From Galerina marginata (Eukaryota > Basidiomycota > Agaricomycetes > Agaricales > Galerinaceae), in assembly GCA_023014335.1 (NCBI GenBank), contig JAECYW010000001.1, positions 3,472,001 through 3,536,000 on the forward strand: a stretch of 64,000 nt of DNA, given 5' to 3'. Both the position numbers and the translations under genes were made by a program. Shown here one piece after another: positions 13,220-24,437 of this stretch. How positions within the stretch are numbered: the stretch's first letter is position 1; every line of letters begins with the position of its first letter. The notes under the pieces were generated by a model that ran no database searches, was not told where the DNA came from, and saw only the letters and a program-made list of their open reading frames with translations.

Positions 13220-14796
13220 ATGCCTATATCCTTCCCAGTCGCAGACGTGGACCCCCGACCCGTATTCAAAGCCTCCGAACGTCTGGACACCCCAGAGGCC
13301 CTCCTGAATGCACACGTCTCGCGAATAGGCGAGGGCAAGCCCTGGGAGGACGACGCGCGCCCCAAGCCTCCTCCAGTGGCGTTAATGCAGAGCTCCTTTA
13401 TCGACGCCGAATTTTCCAAGCTGGACCTTCGGAGCGGGCGGAATGGTTTCGTCCAAGCCGTCACGCATGCGTATAACAGACATCATCACCTTGTAATTAG
13501 GTATGATTGTTTTTTATGCTGGTCGTTGTGGTTTCGAATGGAACTGACCGAGTATTTTCAGGCCAGATGATGTTTGGATCGCAATTCTGTCTCAATTGAG
13601 CATCTAGTAAGCCCTGCCACCCATCCCGACGCGTCGAATCGCTCCTGACAACCAACCCAGTGTAAATAAGCATGCCGAAAGTCTCCGTTCACAGTTCGTA
13701 GCCCACAAAGGAAAAGCAAAACTCACCGTCATCGCGTCGGGATCCCGCCACACCGTCGACTTCGGTGGCCTAGCCAAGCAAATGACCGATAAAATTGGCG
13801 AAAATGTAGGTATATCGAAGCCCACTACGCGTCTCCACGTAATTGACACGTTCTGGCGTTGTCATAGATCGTCAACCCGAGTCTTAAATCTTGGATACTT
13901 CCGGACTTCACTACGACGACGCCCAATGACACGGTCGTCTGTTCCGTAATGATGATGGCCACTATGAAGACGTTAGTTGATTTATTCCTGTGTAATGGGC
14001 GCTGACCTGATAATTATCTCTTTCCCATAGTTATTTTGACTACGAGATGACCATGTGCGGCCTCCCATCCGTCACCCTCGAAGGGGAAAAATCGGACTGG
14101 GAAAAACTTTATCAAAGAGTAGACACGCTCGAAACATTCGGCGACGAACCCAAGGCATGGGCCAGGCTCCTCCGCCCAGTGTTGCGGCGTTTCGCAGAAG
14201 CCTTCAACGGCGAGCCCGATATCGACTTCTGGAATAAAGTCAGCCATCATTATTCCCTAGGCTCAGGAACACAGTACCTCTCAGGATGGATAACCGCGTT
14301 CTGCGTTTGGGACAGCGAGGGGAAGTGGCAGGCCACTCCGCGGTCGGCTACACCCGTTATCAGCTTTGGAGAGAAGAAGTACCACCCGAAGCTTATGCTC
14401 GATAAGGTGCACTACCCTTCAATTGATAGCGCGGATGTGCCGATGGGTTTTTGTGAGGTGGACGTCAAGGTGGTCGACGACGAAGGCGTGCTGGACTGTG
14501 TCATGATTGCGGGCCACATGGCGAACCTTGTGGAAGGAAGGTACAAGGACACTTTGAGACCCATACCGTCGTGGTTTATGTACGTCAAGCCTATAACACT
14601 GGCGACGATGCCTGAAAAACCGGACGAGCCGGTATTGGTGGAAGAAGACGAAGATGATGACACGGACAGTTTAGAAGAGAAAGAGGAAGTTGGTGGAAAG
14701 GTTGCAACTGCCAAATCACCATTTTCAATTATTTTTCACCCCATTCTTTACTTTCTGGGTCTTTCCGCTAAACCACTACACCCTACATGGACGTAG
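13220..14796 (+). CDS. DUF4419 domain protein
   Basis: Exons 13220-13500, 13562-13606, 13661-13805, 13868-13971 and 14031-14796 give 447 codons (446 aa). The start is the ATG at 13220; an upstream in-frame TTG is not used. The N-terminal part has the signature seen in DUF4419 proteins: NGFVQAVTHAYNRHH, then RPDDVWIAILSQLS, then a VNKHAE-like helix. Further on come FGGLAKQM, FDYEMTMCGLPSVTLEG, DWEKLYQRVD and GTQYLSGWITAFCVW. The C-terminal ~70 residues are acidic (EEDEDDDTDS) and end in a hydrophobic stretch. The family is common and often multicopy in mushroom-forming fungi. Its biochemical role is not established and I assign none. Confidence 0.87.
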
Positions 14797-15055
14797 ACCT
14801 TCCACTCCTGCTAGATGACGGGCTTGGCTGGACGGAGCTGCGTCAATGGTAACGCAGAGTATGTTAAATAGATTTAGGCCGTATACACGAGTAGCTTTCC
14901 CAAAAAAAAGAAAAAGAAAGTAGTTTGATTGCAAAGAAAACAACGATGGCGACCAGATGTAATAAACGCACGAGTGATAAGAAATACAAGTCTCCAAGAG
15001 CCAGCAAGCATGGATCATAGGCATGCGACGCTAGCCTCCCAATCTAATATACGTA

Positions 15056-15559
15056 TTATCTCCCACCCCGAAGCGCCAGGACCAAGTGCAGGACTGCGCC
15101 TGCGTTGATGTTGAACTCCTTCGCAGTCTTATCGTCGTTCCTGATAATACCAAATACCGATCAGCGAAACGATCAAAGCCAGATCAACGAAAAGCAGCGC
15201 ACATCTGACGTCCACCGAAAATCAAACGTTGCTGAGGGGGCGGCACGCCAGACTGTTCCTCGACTTTCTCCTTTATCCTCGTGATCTTCGAAGAGGGTAT
15301 GTCAGTTCAGTCGTTGTCACAATGGGATAACAGGCAATCGGCACCTTGTCCTCAGGATCGATGTCGAGCTCGATCTAAACACAAAGACAACCCCGCAGAA
15401 ATGAGCTCCTGTTCAATGTACGGCGAAATCGCGCGCGATCTCGCGAGGTAGAATGGAAAGCACCTCTTTGCCTGTCAGTGTCTGCAAATCGAGGGTCAGT
15501 ATACCGCGACGCATACTTATTAAGAGCTTAAGCGAACACACCTTTACTTTGATCAACAT
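15056..15559 (-). CDS. RUB1: NEDD8/RUB1 ubiquitin-like modifier
   Basis: Modifier conjugated to cullins to activate SCF-type ubiquitin ligases. It is hidden in five tiny exons: 15559-15542 (18 nt), 15481-15464 (18 nt), 15374-15345 (30 nt), 15285-15203 and 15140-15056. They join to exactly 78 codons (77 aa). The product starts MLIKVKTLTGKE and has QQRLIFGG and HLVLALRGG. Residue 72 is Ala, the position that separates NEDD8 (Ala) from ubiquitin (Arg). The hydrophobic patch Ile44 is kept. A single residue, Arg77, follows the di-glycine, so a Yuh1/UCHL3-type hydrolase would be needed to expose Gly76. Lys48 of the family is Arg here. The gene converges on the DUF4419 gene. Confidence 0.93.
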
Positions 15560-17039
15560 AATAGGAGAATGTGTGAGTGGCGGGTAAGAGTAGTTTCGGG
15601 CTGCGGGAGATACGACGACAAAGACGCCTGGGCGTTGGATGGGGTGAAGGTTAGGTAAAGGTGAAAAGAGGCTTTGAAAGTTTTGTAAGACTCATTATCA
15701 GTCTTTATTAGATGCTGCGCACGTGACTCGCCAATATTGACGAACGATCAGGATGACCATTGCACTGCCTTTCGTCTCCGGTTTTCATGACTCTATCTCT
15801 TTCCAGTCAAACTCCCACTCGAAGCTGATCAAACTGTCATACTTAGTCAAGGCTATCCATTCGCCCTTCCATTGTCCTGAAGAATGCCGTTTTGATACCC
15901 GTGACTAGTTGACTAGTCTACTTGGTTTCTCAAGTCGAGGAATCCAGACACCTGGAAACCCAAAGTTACCTTGTGTCTATTTCTTAGAAGTCTGGCCAAT
16001 GTAAACGGGATAACAGCGACGGAAAGAAGGAACTTACAAATAGGCTCCTAGGTGCGCTTTGAAACTTTTACCATGTTCTCAATCCACTGACTTGCTTGTA
16101 TCGATAATTAGTGTACATAGATATAGCCCTGCAATGAATTTTGACTTGCCAGGAATTCAACTTCAGAAAGCAGCACGATTAAAGAAACAAAGAAGGTTAT
16201 TTCTACCATCACCATTTTGTTACAAAGCGCCAGAAGTATCCTGTTCGGAACTGGTTCGCTGTGTTTTGTTGAAGCTGGCACAAAATTTTATGTTCTCTTC
16301 GCATTTTCGGGAATGCAGGACAATTCCATCGATCAGGCAATCCTTCCTGACCACGCCTCTTCCCATGTTGCAATAGAACCCCACCTGAACGCTGATTCGA
16401 ATTTCGATAGTCATTCATTATGCTCCGTTTCTCATCCGAGCATCAAGACGACATCGGTCCGAAGCAGCATGGCGAGGGACGGCAATCAGCTGAAGCGGAC
16501 CTCGCAGTTTCGCATTTTCACAGAAGTCTTCAAGCTGTCTTCAAATAAAACCGACTTTCTTCCGTGGGTGTCAATTTGAAGACATTTATCCTCACGATGG
16601 ACATAAATTACAGTCTTCCACATTTTGGACAGTGGCCAGTTCCGTAATGTTATTCACAGCTAATGAATATTGCAGACTTAATTTGCCATTGCAGAACGCA
16701 GGTTTTTATAGTCTCAAGTTCCCAAGAATGGCAGGTACGTCACTTTATGTTTCCACAAACCATGTTCTCAAGTCCTTTCTTTAGTGCCCACACGAATGGG
16801 GATGGTCTCGCCCAACTTATACCCCAACGCTTACTTCAACAAGCCAAATTTCAATGCGGAAGTCAATGGCTTCTTTCTCCATAAAGTACCATCCGGTGAA
16901 TTTGTGGAGGATATGTCTCCGATCTCATTATCCCAGCCAGCTAGGCTTGTTTATTTAAAGACGAACGTCTGCCTACGTGGATAATCTGACCACCACCACC
17001 ACCCCCCTCTCCCAAAGTCTGATCTCCTCGACAGACGTG
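15560..17039. other. Intergenic region upstream of RUB1 and the sugar transporter
   Basis: About 1.5 kb between divergent starts. Several short frames at 16059-16984 have no domain, no codon pattern and no coherent splice structure. A CT/AC-rich stretch lies just before the transporter start (about 16985-17015). I see no repeat or RNA gene. Confidence 0.45.
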
Positions 17040-19293
17040 ATGGCCATTATCAACTCTGCTGAACAGGGCAAAGCAAAAGTCGCAGTGGCGCCTCCAGACC
17101 AGATCGTGACTCAACTAGCTCAGCTTGATACGACCCCATGGTACCGGAAGCCCAACCTGAGGTTGTTATACCTCATCCTATTCCCGACTTGCATCGGCGT
17201 TGAGATGACCAGCGGGTAAGGATAGTTCTCATGGTGATATTTTTTTTCTTACTGACATTATGCTACTCGATGACAGGTTCGATTCGTCTATGATGAACGG
17301 TTTACAAGCTGTTACTTCCTGGGATGCCTGTAAGTAACAAAATCTCTTATCCATCTCCTCAGTGGTCGATGACATTTTCTTCCGTAGTCTACCACTCACC
17401 CAGGTCAACCCTTCTCGGTGTTATGTCCGCAATGTACTCTGCTGGTGCAATCTGCTCTCTGCCTTTCGTCCCACTTGTATCAGATGGTCTCGGTCGCCGT
17501 TGGGCAATCGGATTAGGCAGTATGATCATGGTCGTCGGAGCTATTCTCCAGGCCGCTTCACAAGATTGTATGCTTGCATTGCTTTCACGATCTCAGCAGT
17601 GTTCATAGGCATTTTCAGTTGCGATGTTTGTCGTTGCAAGATTTGTCTTGGGATTTGGAATTCCTTTTGCGATTGTCGCAGCTTCGTCCTTGCTTGGAGG
17701 TAAGTCAAAACGTATCTGACACCAACAACATTATTAACCGGTTCCTGGTTCTCCAGAACTTGGTCATCCGAAGGAGCGTGCTATCCTCGGATCTCTGTTT
17801 AACTCTTGCTACTTCATCGGTTGGCCTAACCACATCTGTCACCGAATTTCCGCAAACTAAATCCCCTCTAGGCGCCATCGTTGCTGCTGGGGTCACGCTC
17901 GGCACCTTCCAAATGCCCACCAACTGGGGCTGGAGAATCCCCTCCCTCCTCCAAATCATACCCAGCATCCTGCAGATCACCTTCGTCGTCTTCCTCCCCG
18001 AGTCTCCGCGTTGGCTCATCTCCAAGGGCAGAGGAGACGAAGCTATGGCCATCTTGGTAAAGTACCACGCGGAAGGAGATGCCAGCTCAGAGTTCGTGAA
18101 AGCTGAGTATGTCCAAATTGAGACGACGCTGGAGCTCGAGAAGGAGAATGCGCAGGTTGGGTGGAGGGATTTGTTGAGGACTTCTGGGATGAGGAGACGG
18201 ATTTTGGTTGGCTCTTTCCTTGGGTTGGCGACACAGTGGAGCGGGAATGGTTTGACTTCGTAAGTCTAATCTTGCAGATTAATTTCGAGATTTTGTTTTG
18301 ATTCTCAAGAAAGATACTTCCTTGCTCGTATACTCGACAACGTCGGCGTCCACGACAACCGCACGAAGAATCTTATTAACCTAGCAAGCACCTGCTGGGG
18401 TTTCTTCAACGCTACCATCCTAGCCTTGACAGTTTCTCGCTTGAAACGCAGGACAATGTATCTAGTGCGTAGTCTTCTGTCTTCTCTTCTCATACATATG
18501 GGAACACTGCCTTTTAGGCTTGCACCTCCTCAATGTTGGTCGTCTTCACGGGATGGACAGTCGCAAGCGCCAGATATTCGATTGATCAGAGTCAAGGAGC
18601 ATCAAGAGCCGTCATCGCGTAGGTTTTCTGCATCTATGAAATTTCAGATTTACGCGATGACTCATGACTCATTGTTTCCTTTAGCTTCATCTTCCTCTAC
18701 AGCCCTGCTTATAACATGGCTTACAATGCCCTGACCTATAGTGAGTTTCGTCGCCTTAGATTAAGATTAACCACGAAACTGATGTAACTGGATAGCTTTC
18801 TTGGTCGAACTTTTCCCGTTCCATGTTCGCGCAAAGGGCATCGCGGTTTTCCAGTGGTTCAGCAGAATGGCGGGGTTCTTCAATCAATTCGTAAATCCCA
18901 TCGGAATTGCGAACGCTGGTGTGTTGTGCTGCACCATTTATACCGTGCCTATCTGACTCCTCCTCTTTGTGTTCTTAAAGGTTGGAAGTACTACATAAGG
19001 TCAAACGACTTACCAGTCTGACCAGCTTTAAGAAAAACTAACATGAACACTGTTTAGCTATTGCATCTTCCTTCTTTTCGAAGTTATATTCGTTTTCTTC
19101 CTCTTCCCGGAAACGTCTGGTCGTAGCTTGGAAGAGCTTGCATTCTGTATGTCTTGCCACGGTTTTCTATCTCCAAATATTGACCTCTATTGTAGTATAC
19201 GAAGGCGACGAGCTTCTGGAACAGAAGAAACGAGTGGAAACTGAAATACGCCATGAAGGCAATGACAATTACTCTACCGAGAAGAGCAAATAA
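17040..19293 (+). CDS. MFS sugar transporter (hexose/lactose-permease-like)
   Basis: Twelve-helix proton-coupled sugar transporter of the plasma membrane. Thirteen exons: 17040-17215, 17277-17329, 17388-17567, 17619-17700, 17758-17819, 17872-18259, 18314-18464, 18518-18618, 18685-18740, 18796-18918, 18981-18999, 19058-19146, 19196-19293. They sum to 526 codons (525 aa), normal for the family. Signatures in order: GFDSSMMNGLQ in helix 1, SDGLGRRWAI loop 2-3, PESPRWL before the central loop, LFPFHVRAKG, and PETSGRSLEELA after helix 12. Exon 11 is only 19 nt. Substrate cannot be read from sequence; lactose-permease or general hexose types are the nearest in layout. It converges with the amine oxidase gene, 135 bp between stops. 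Confidence 0.93.
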
Positions 19294-19428
19294 TCTTACG
19301 AGCTTGATCTGCATGTGATTGGACAGCTCTGGATGGACTGACGACTGAGGCCTTCATAGCAGGCTATTGTACGTCTATTCACAAGTTTGAACGAATAAAA
19401 TGATTACGCCCAACCACCGCAAAGTTTC

Positions 19429-22400
19429 CTATGCCGCAACTTTCACCCGCAGGTACATCTCTGCTATTCTTCTCGCATCTTCTGGGTCCATATCACCGGG
19501 ATTTCCGTCATTTCCAAACCACTGGGCTGGAGAGTACTCGAATGGAGCAGGCGCTTCAGGCAGGCAAGTGAAATCCTGCTTGACTCCATTGTCATCAAAT
19601 GCAAATGGATCTCCGACTTTCTGGGGGAAGTGGAGAAGGACGGCATTCTTCAGTTCCATCGAGACATCGTGGTCAAAGTAATTCAATGGCGTCAGCGTGA
19701 AGCTAAGGTCAGACAGGCCATCAGTCAGCATGCCGTCGCTAAAATAAAGTACCTCGCCAAGACAAATTACGCACCTGGACGTCGCGATATTGGCCTTCGT
19801 ATTTGGGGAATCTTCGGCCTGTGGCTGTCAATTTATACACGTTAGTTTGTTCTACGAATAAGCCTGCCGACAATGGGGTAAAGTAATTAACGTACCAGGT
19901 GGTGCATTCCCAAGTTGATCCAGGCGACGAGGTCCTGCTGGGTGATATTTTCCCCGTCGAAGAATTTGTGGAAGTCGACTGGTGGGGAGCCCGGAAGATT
20001 AAGGTTCCACATGGAACTGGACGACGGCTCTGTTTCTTTGCGACGAGACACCGCAAGGTTGTACCGTGCCCAGTTGGCGTTATTAAGCAGTCTTTTGGAT
20101 CCAACGACGGTCTGAAAGCCCGTTCGATCAATTCATCACAAGGCTCCGACCTGAGATGTTCGAATGCACATACATTGTGAACCGGCGATTGGCCAGGATG
20201 AATAGCGTATCCCCTTGGGTAACCCCAGGCATTTGTAACGTCCTGGTTGACGAGCGCATAACCGCCTTGGAAGTTGGGAGGGTGTTTCAGGAGTGCGTCA
20301 TTTTCGTTTGTGATGTATTCCTTGAATATTTTCTGTTGTATGACCTGCTGACCCCAGTCATCGTCCAACCAAGAGTGTGTGATCTCTTCTTGCTTGGTCG
20401 TGGTCTTCAGCAAGGAATTGGCTGTTCCGGCGATGTCGAAATCGACCCTACAACAGTATAGGAGATGAGTGTCGAGTATCGAGGAATAACTTACTTGTAG
20501 TTGATTACATGGTCGTGCAAATTACCCACTGATGGACGTCGGTCAGCTGGTATATGGAAGACAAGCGAGCAATCTGACATACTCGATGTGTCGCGTATCC
20601 TGCTTCCGTATCCATCCTGGTTTGACCTCCAGTATCCGCCTTGCATGTAGCCTGAGGCAGACAGGCGAACCTCGATGGTTCCATCCAAGAAGAACAAATA
20701 GTCGAACTGAAAATTTCACGTCAGGTCAGCATATCGGAGGTGTAAACAATTCACAAACCACTAATCAAGAAGGAAGACAGAGTTTGTAAGTATAAATTGG
20801 GGGCCACCCTCAGCAGAATGACCTACAATAATCGTAGCTTGAAGTGAAAAAATGTAAGCAGAGTGTTAAGCTCAGGAAGGCAAAGAAACACACTTTCCAA
20901 TAGTACTGATGCTGCGAACAGTAAGGACGTATGACTTCACCGCTCCGAATTCTCCTTCAACATAACCAGAATGCCTTGATAACGGTTTCCCAGTATCTTG
21001 CTCGAATATACAGATGGCTCGGTCGCGTTTAACGTTGCCATAAACCATAAAACTTGTGGCTGGGAGATAGATCGCTTCTTGCGGGCAGTCGTAATGAGGT
21101 ATCATGTCTCTAACCAGGCCACCCATTCCGAAGTAACGATCCATCCATGCAGTAGTGGCCTGCAGAGGATCGTTCCCTCCTATAAATAGCTTATCAGTAA
21201 ACGAAAATATCATCAAAAAAAAGTCTTACCGTACTGCGCAAGCGCTTCCTGAGGCGCAAGCTGGGTTGATCGATTAATTTTCATCAGCAAAAATCGAGAA
21301 AGATTCATGATACAATTACCTGATAGATGATACGTTCGCCTCGGAAGCGGATATCCCAGAAATTCAATCCCATATCGCGGTCAAAGCCCAGGTACATACC
21401 CCACCCCATCCAACTGATGTACTGCTGCTGACGATCCACGCGATATCGTAAACCAGAGAACGATACTGAACGGGGACCAGGGAGGTGGTCGAGGTCGCGC
21501 TCTGGGCCGATGCGTTTTCGTTCTGTCCATGAGAGATCGATATTAGGTTCGGCCTGTTCTGGGTGCCGGATGAGAGTCCCGTTGTTGAACGCTTCTAAGA
21601 ATGATTCGGTCGACGGGAAGACTTGGTCGTGATAGATGAGCTTTGAATTTCGTCTAAGTTGAACAGGCTTAAAGTAGGAGTCTGATGGCTTACTTTGAGA
21701 ACTTTCCACTGTGAAGAATCGCTTCCAGACACGTCAACATATTTGTAAAAATTCACTGGCAGGAGGTATGCTCCAGCCACGTTTCTGCGCCAGGACATCC
21801 ATAGTCGCCTGAAACTGCCATCAAAGCTGAATGGACCAGACATGCCACCAACCAATGTGTCATTATCTAGGCCTCTCATGGTGCCCCCAAACAATTCCTG
21901 GTAGATGTTGAGTCAATGAGTGGTCAGTTGTGGTCTGAAATCGAAATACCTCCATGGCAGGAAGAATTGGGGCAACTGCTCGTTTCAAAAAATTAGGCAT
22001 TTCCATCATCTGCGCAAGGCCTCGGGCATTGTACGGAACGTCTTCGCGATGGTAGATGTCTACTAATGGGCGCATCATCGTATGGGCGCGGATGGGTAAT
22101 GGGCCAACCAGATAGTCCTTGACCACGGGTTCCTTCCGTCCTCCATGGTGGATGGTTACTCTAGCGTATCTCTCTGGCAGGGGAGACTTCTCCGGATCCT
22201 CCAGATACGCAAGAGCATCTTCCTTCGGTGGATAGTACTTCTCAATCAAGAATATCACATTATCAGAAAGCACAGAATCCTCCACCCGTGTCAGGTTCAG
22301 ATCTCGCTCTGGTGCCTCGAGCCATGCTGCGATTTCCAAACTTTCGGGAACTGTGAGGGACGCCCACAAGTTTAGAGGGGCTGGTGGAGAGGCTTGTTGA

Positions 22401-22675
22401 TATTCCGACGAAACGCAACGTCCTGCAGAAGAGGCCTCCGACACCGGTGTAGGACCTTTGTCGAGACTGCTGTACCAGCTATCTCCAAAGAAGATCTTCT
22501 GAGAAAAGATATCCGTGAAGTTATGAGAACCTCTCAAAATGACTGCGAAAGATAAGGCATTGAATAGGAGGGAGATGCCGAGTAGCCAGTAGCGTTTTCT
22601 TGGGTATGTCCTGTGGCTGCTGTCTTCACCAGGGGGATCTGGACTGATTGGCTTGTAAGCGTGACTTGAAGCCAT
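19429..22675 (-). CDS. Copper amine oxidase with N-terminal membrane anchor
   Basis: Oxidises primary amines to aldehyde, ammonia and hydrogen peroxide using copper and topaquinone (TPQ). Exons: 22675-21950, 21897-21694, 21640-21320, 21260-21230, 21179-20894, 20837-20827, 20760-20759, 20706-20583, 20528-20495, 20447-20174, 20111-19896, 19824-19775, 19738-19429. They total 863 codons only if the 11-nt and 2-nt exons are both used. Residues ~32-52 form a membrane helix (WLLGISLLFNALSFAVIL), so it is type II anchored or secreted. Motifs: the PHYDCP segment with the catalytic base, TIGNYDY with TPQ Tyr524, NLHDH and GMHH for copper. Several N-glycosylation sites occur. Family certain; the exon structure near Tyr524 is the uncertain part. 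Confidence 0.93.
20759..20837 (-). other. Predicted 11-nt and 2-nt micro-exons of the amine oxidase TPQ site
   Basis: The exon ending at 20894 stops after the first two bases of the Asn codon in TIGN. An AG at 20838-20839 opens an 11-nt piece, CTACGATTATT (20837-20827), before a GTAGGT donor; it supplies C-Tyr-Asp-Tyr plus one base. The next clear exon starts at 20706 (FDYLFFLDG) in a frame that needs two more bases. A dinucleotide TG at 20760-20759 is flanked by TTGATTAG and GTTTGT and supplies them. The result is NYDY-L-FDY, matching the spacing of the family. The two introns would be 66 and 52 nt. Confidence 0.5.
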
Positions 22676-23071
22676 GGAATCACTGGTCAAGTCGAAACCT
22701 AATAGACTCGAAGGTGATCACCCAGATATTTCTGACTCTGAGTCACGACGAAATGGAACTGGCAGGCTTGAGAACATGATATAACGGTATCTCCACATGG
22801 TGCACTTATGATCGTCACGGCTAATCACAGCGTCGTGCGCAGTCCATGTTCCTCTAAGGCTTTTGATAGATATTTGATTTGTATTTGATGGATATATTCG
22901 AGTGTTGGACTATTCAGTTATACGTAGACGCTCTGTAAGAAAAGAAGGGAGAGGCATGCCTGAGGTGGACTCAAGAACGAGGGAGAAGAAACGAAATCTT
23001 ATTTTATCCACCGGTCAGTATGTCGCTTATGTAAGGCAGCCGTTCTTACCTCCCACCACATCGCGCCTGTC
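22676..23071. promoter_or_regulatory. Divergent promoter region, amine oxidase / SAP18
   Basis: 396 bp separates the two start codons, so both promoters lie here. No conserved element is recognisable by eye. Confidence 0.4.
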
Positions 23072-24095
23072 ATGGACCCGGACGAAAGCATGCCAACTGA
23101 GCAACCTACACCATCCAGAGAAAAGGTATAATGCTATTACATGAAGATAATATAGTGCTGACGAGTTTTTCTCTCATAGACAGCACCTTTTCTCATTCGG
23201 ACATTTGTCAAAATCGGCAGCTTTCATCGACTAACACTTTTTGAAGATGGAACGCTTCCAACGACGGATGAACAGCAGCTCTTCACTTGGTATGTACTTA
23301 CGGTTTTTATTTGGACTAAATGTTCAACCAAGATGTAGGAAAGACGCGACTCTGCGTGAAGTATTGACAATCCTCCGAAATACCGCACCACACGTAGCAG
23401 AATACCGGCATCCACTCGCCCGTTTTTCCTTCCGAACGGTGTACGCAGATCCTAGTAACAAGGGCCGATATTCGCAAAAAGACATCGGCATGGTCTACTC
23501 TCGTGATATACTTGGAGAGCCAGGAACGTTGACCAGCACAGCACCCAGATTGTTACAAGATGTTGAACCAGCCCTCCGCGACAGCGGCGGCGAGCGCGAA
23601 CGAGACGAACGTACCTTGGACGAACTTCGTTTTCTACCCGGAGATTTCCTGCTCGTCGCCGTTCTCCTTCCCAAAAACGTGACACTGCCGTCCGAAATAT
23701 CGATCAAGGGTTCTGGAGCAGTAGCAGCAACAGGAGCGGCCTCTTCTGCCCCGTCGAATGGATGGAGGACAGGTGGAGGAGCAGCTCCAGCAAAATCTGA
23801 TGGAGGTTGGGGCAGGGGTTCCGCACCAGTCCCCCGTGGCGGAGGACATTGGCGAGGCGACTCAAACGCGCCTCCTCCGGGTCCTCGTGGTCGCGGTGGT
23901 GGAGGTCGAGGAGGTGGCGATTCCGGACGGGATAGGGACACCGACAGACCCGATTCTCGTGTTCCTCCTCCCAGAAGAGCTGATTCGCCGCCACCTCGGG
24001 GTGGACGGGGCGACCGTGATCGAGGTGGCCGAGGTGGCAGGCGATCGCGCTCGCGTTCAAGGACTCCGCCCAGGAGGAGAAACCGCTATGATTGA
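23072..24095 (+). CDS. SAP18: SAP18-family protein with long RGG/RS tail
   Basis: Sin3-associated polypeptide 18, a ubiquitin-fold subunit of the Sin3 histone deacetylase complex and, in animals, of the ASAP splicing complex. Exons 23072-23125, 23180-23289 and 23339-24095 give 306 aa. The SAP18 fold covers residues ~20-180: PFLIRTFVKIGSFHRL, TLREVLTILRN, FSFRTVYADP, a conserved DELRFLPGDFLLVAVL end. It is followed by ~120 residues rich in Gly, Arg and Pro, with RGG-like repeats and a terminal RSRSRSRTPPRRR. The human protein is 153 aa without such a tail, so this one adds an RNA-binding or splicing-speckle type segment. The third exon is a single long frame, so the tail is clearly coded. Confidence 0.92.
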
Positions 24096-24437
24096 TATTT
24101 TTCTTCGCTTGAAACCTTTGCTTATGATTTTTGTCTTCTGTACAGGCGTGTAAACAGTAATTCGTTGTCAATCCACGTCATACGTCACAGAACTTTCGTG
24201 TCATCGCCTTGCCCAGGGCATAAAATCAGATGTCGATAATAAATCGTTAACTTGTTTCTCGAATAGGAAAGTTTTCCGCTCAATTTCCGGAAATGCAGTG
24301 TTCCCCGTTTAAAGGATGACTGCCTCAGCGCCTCCAGCCTATTTTGGGCACTTTCATTAGGAAAGGGTCCCATCCGACTCTCACTATTAGAGACTTTGCT
24401 GCCCAACTAATCCTTTCCCTCCATCCATGTCACCGCC

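Noticed and set aside
16059..16984. Several overlapping short frames upstream of the sugar transporter
   Set aside because: No shared frame, no domain and no coherent introns.
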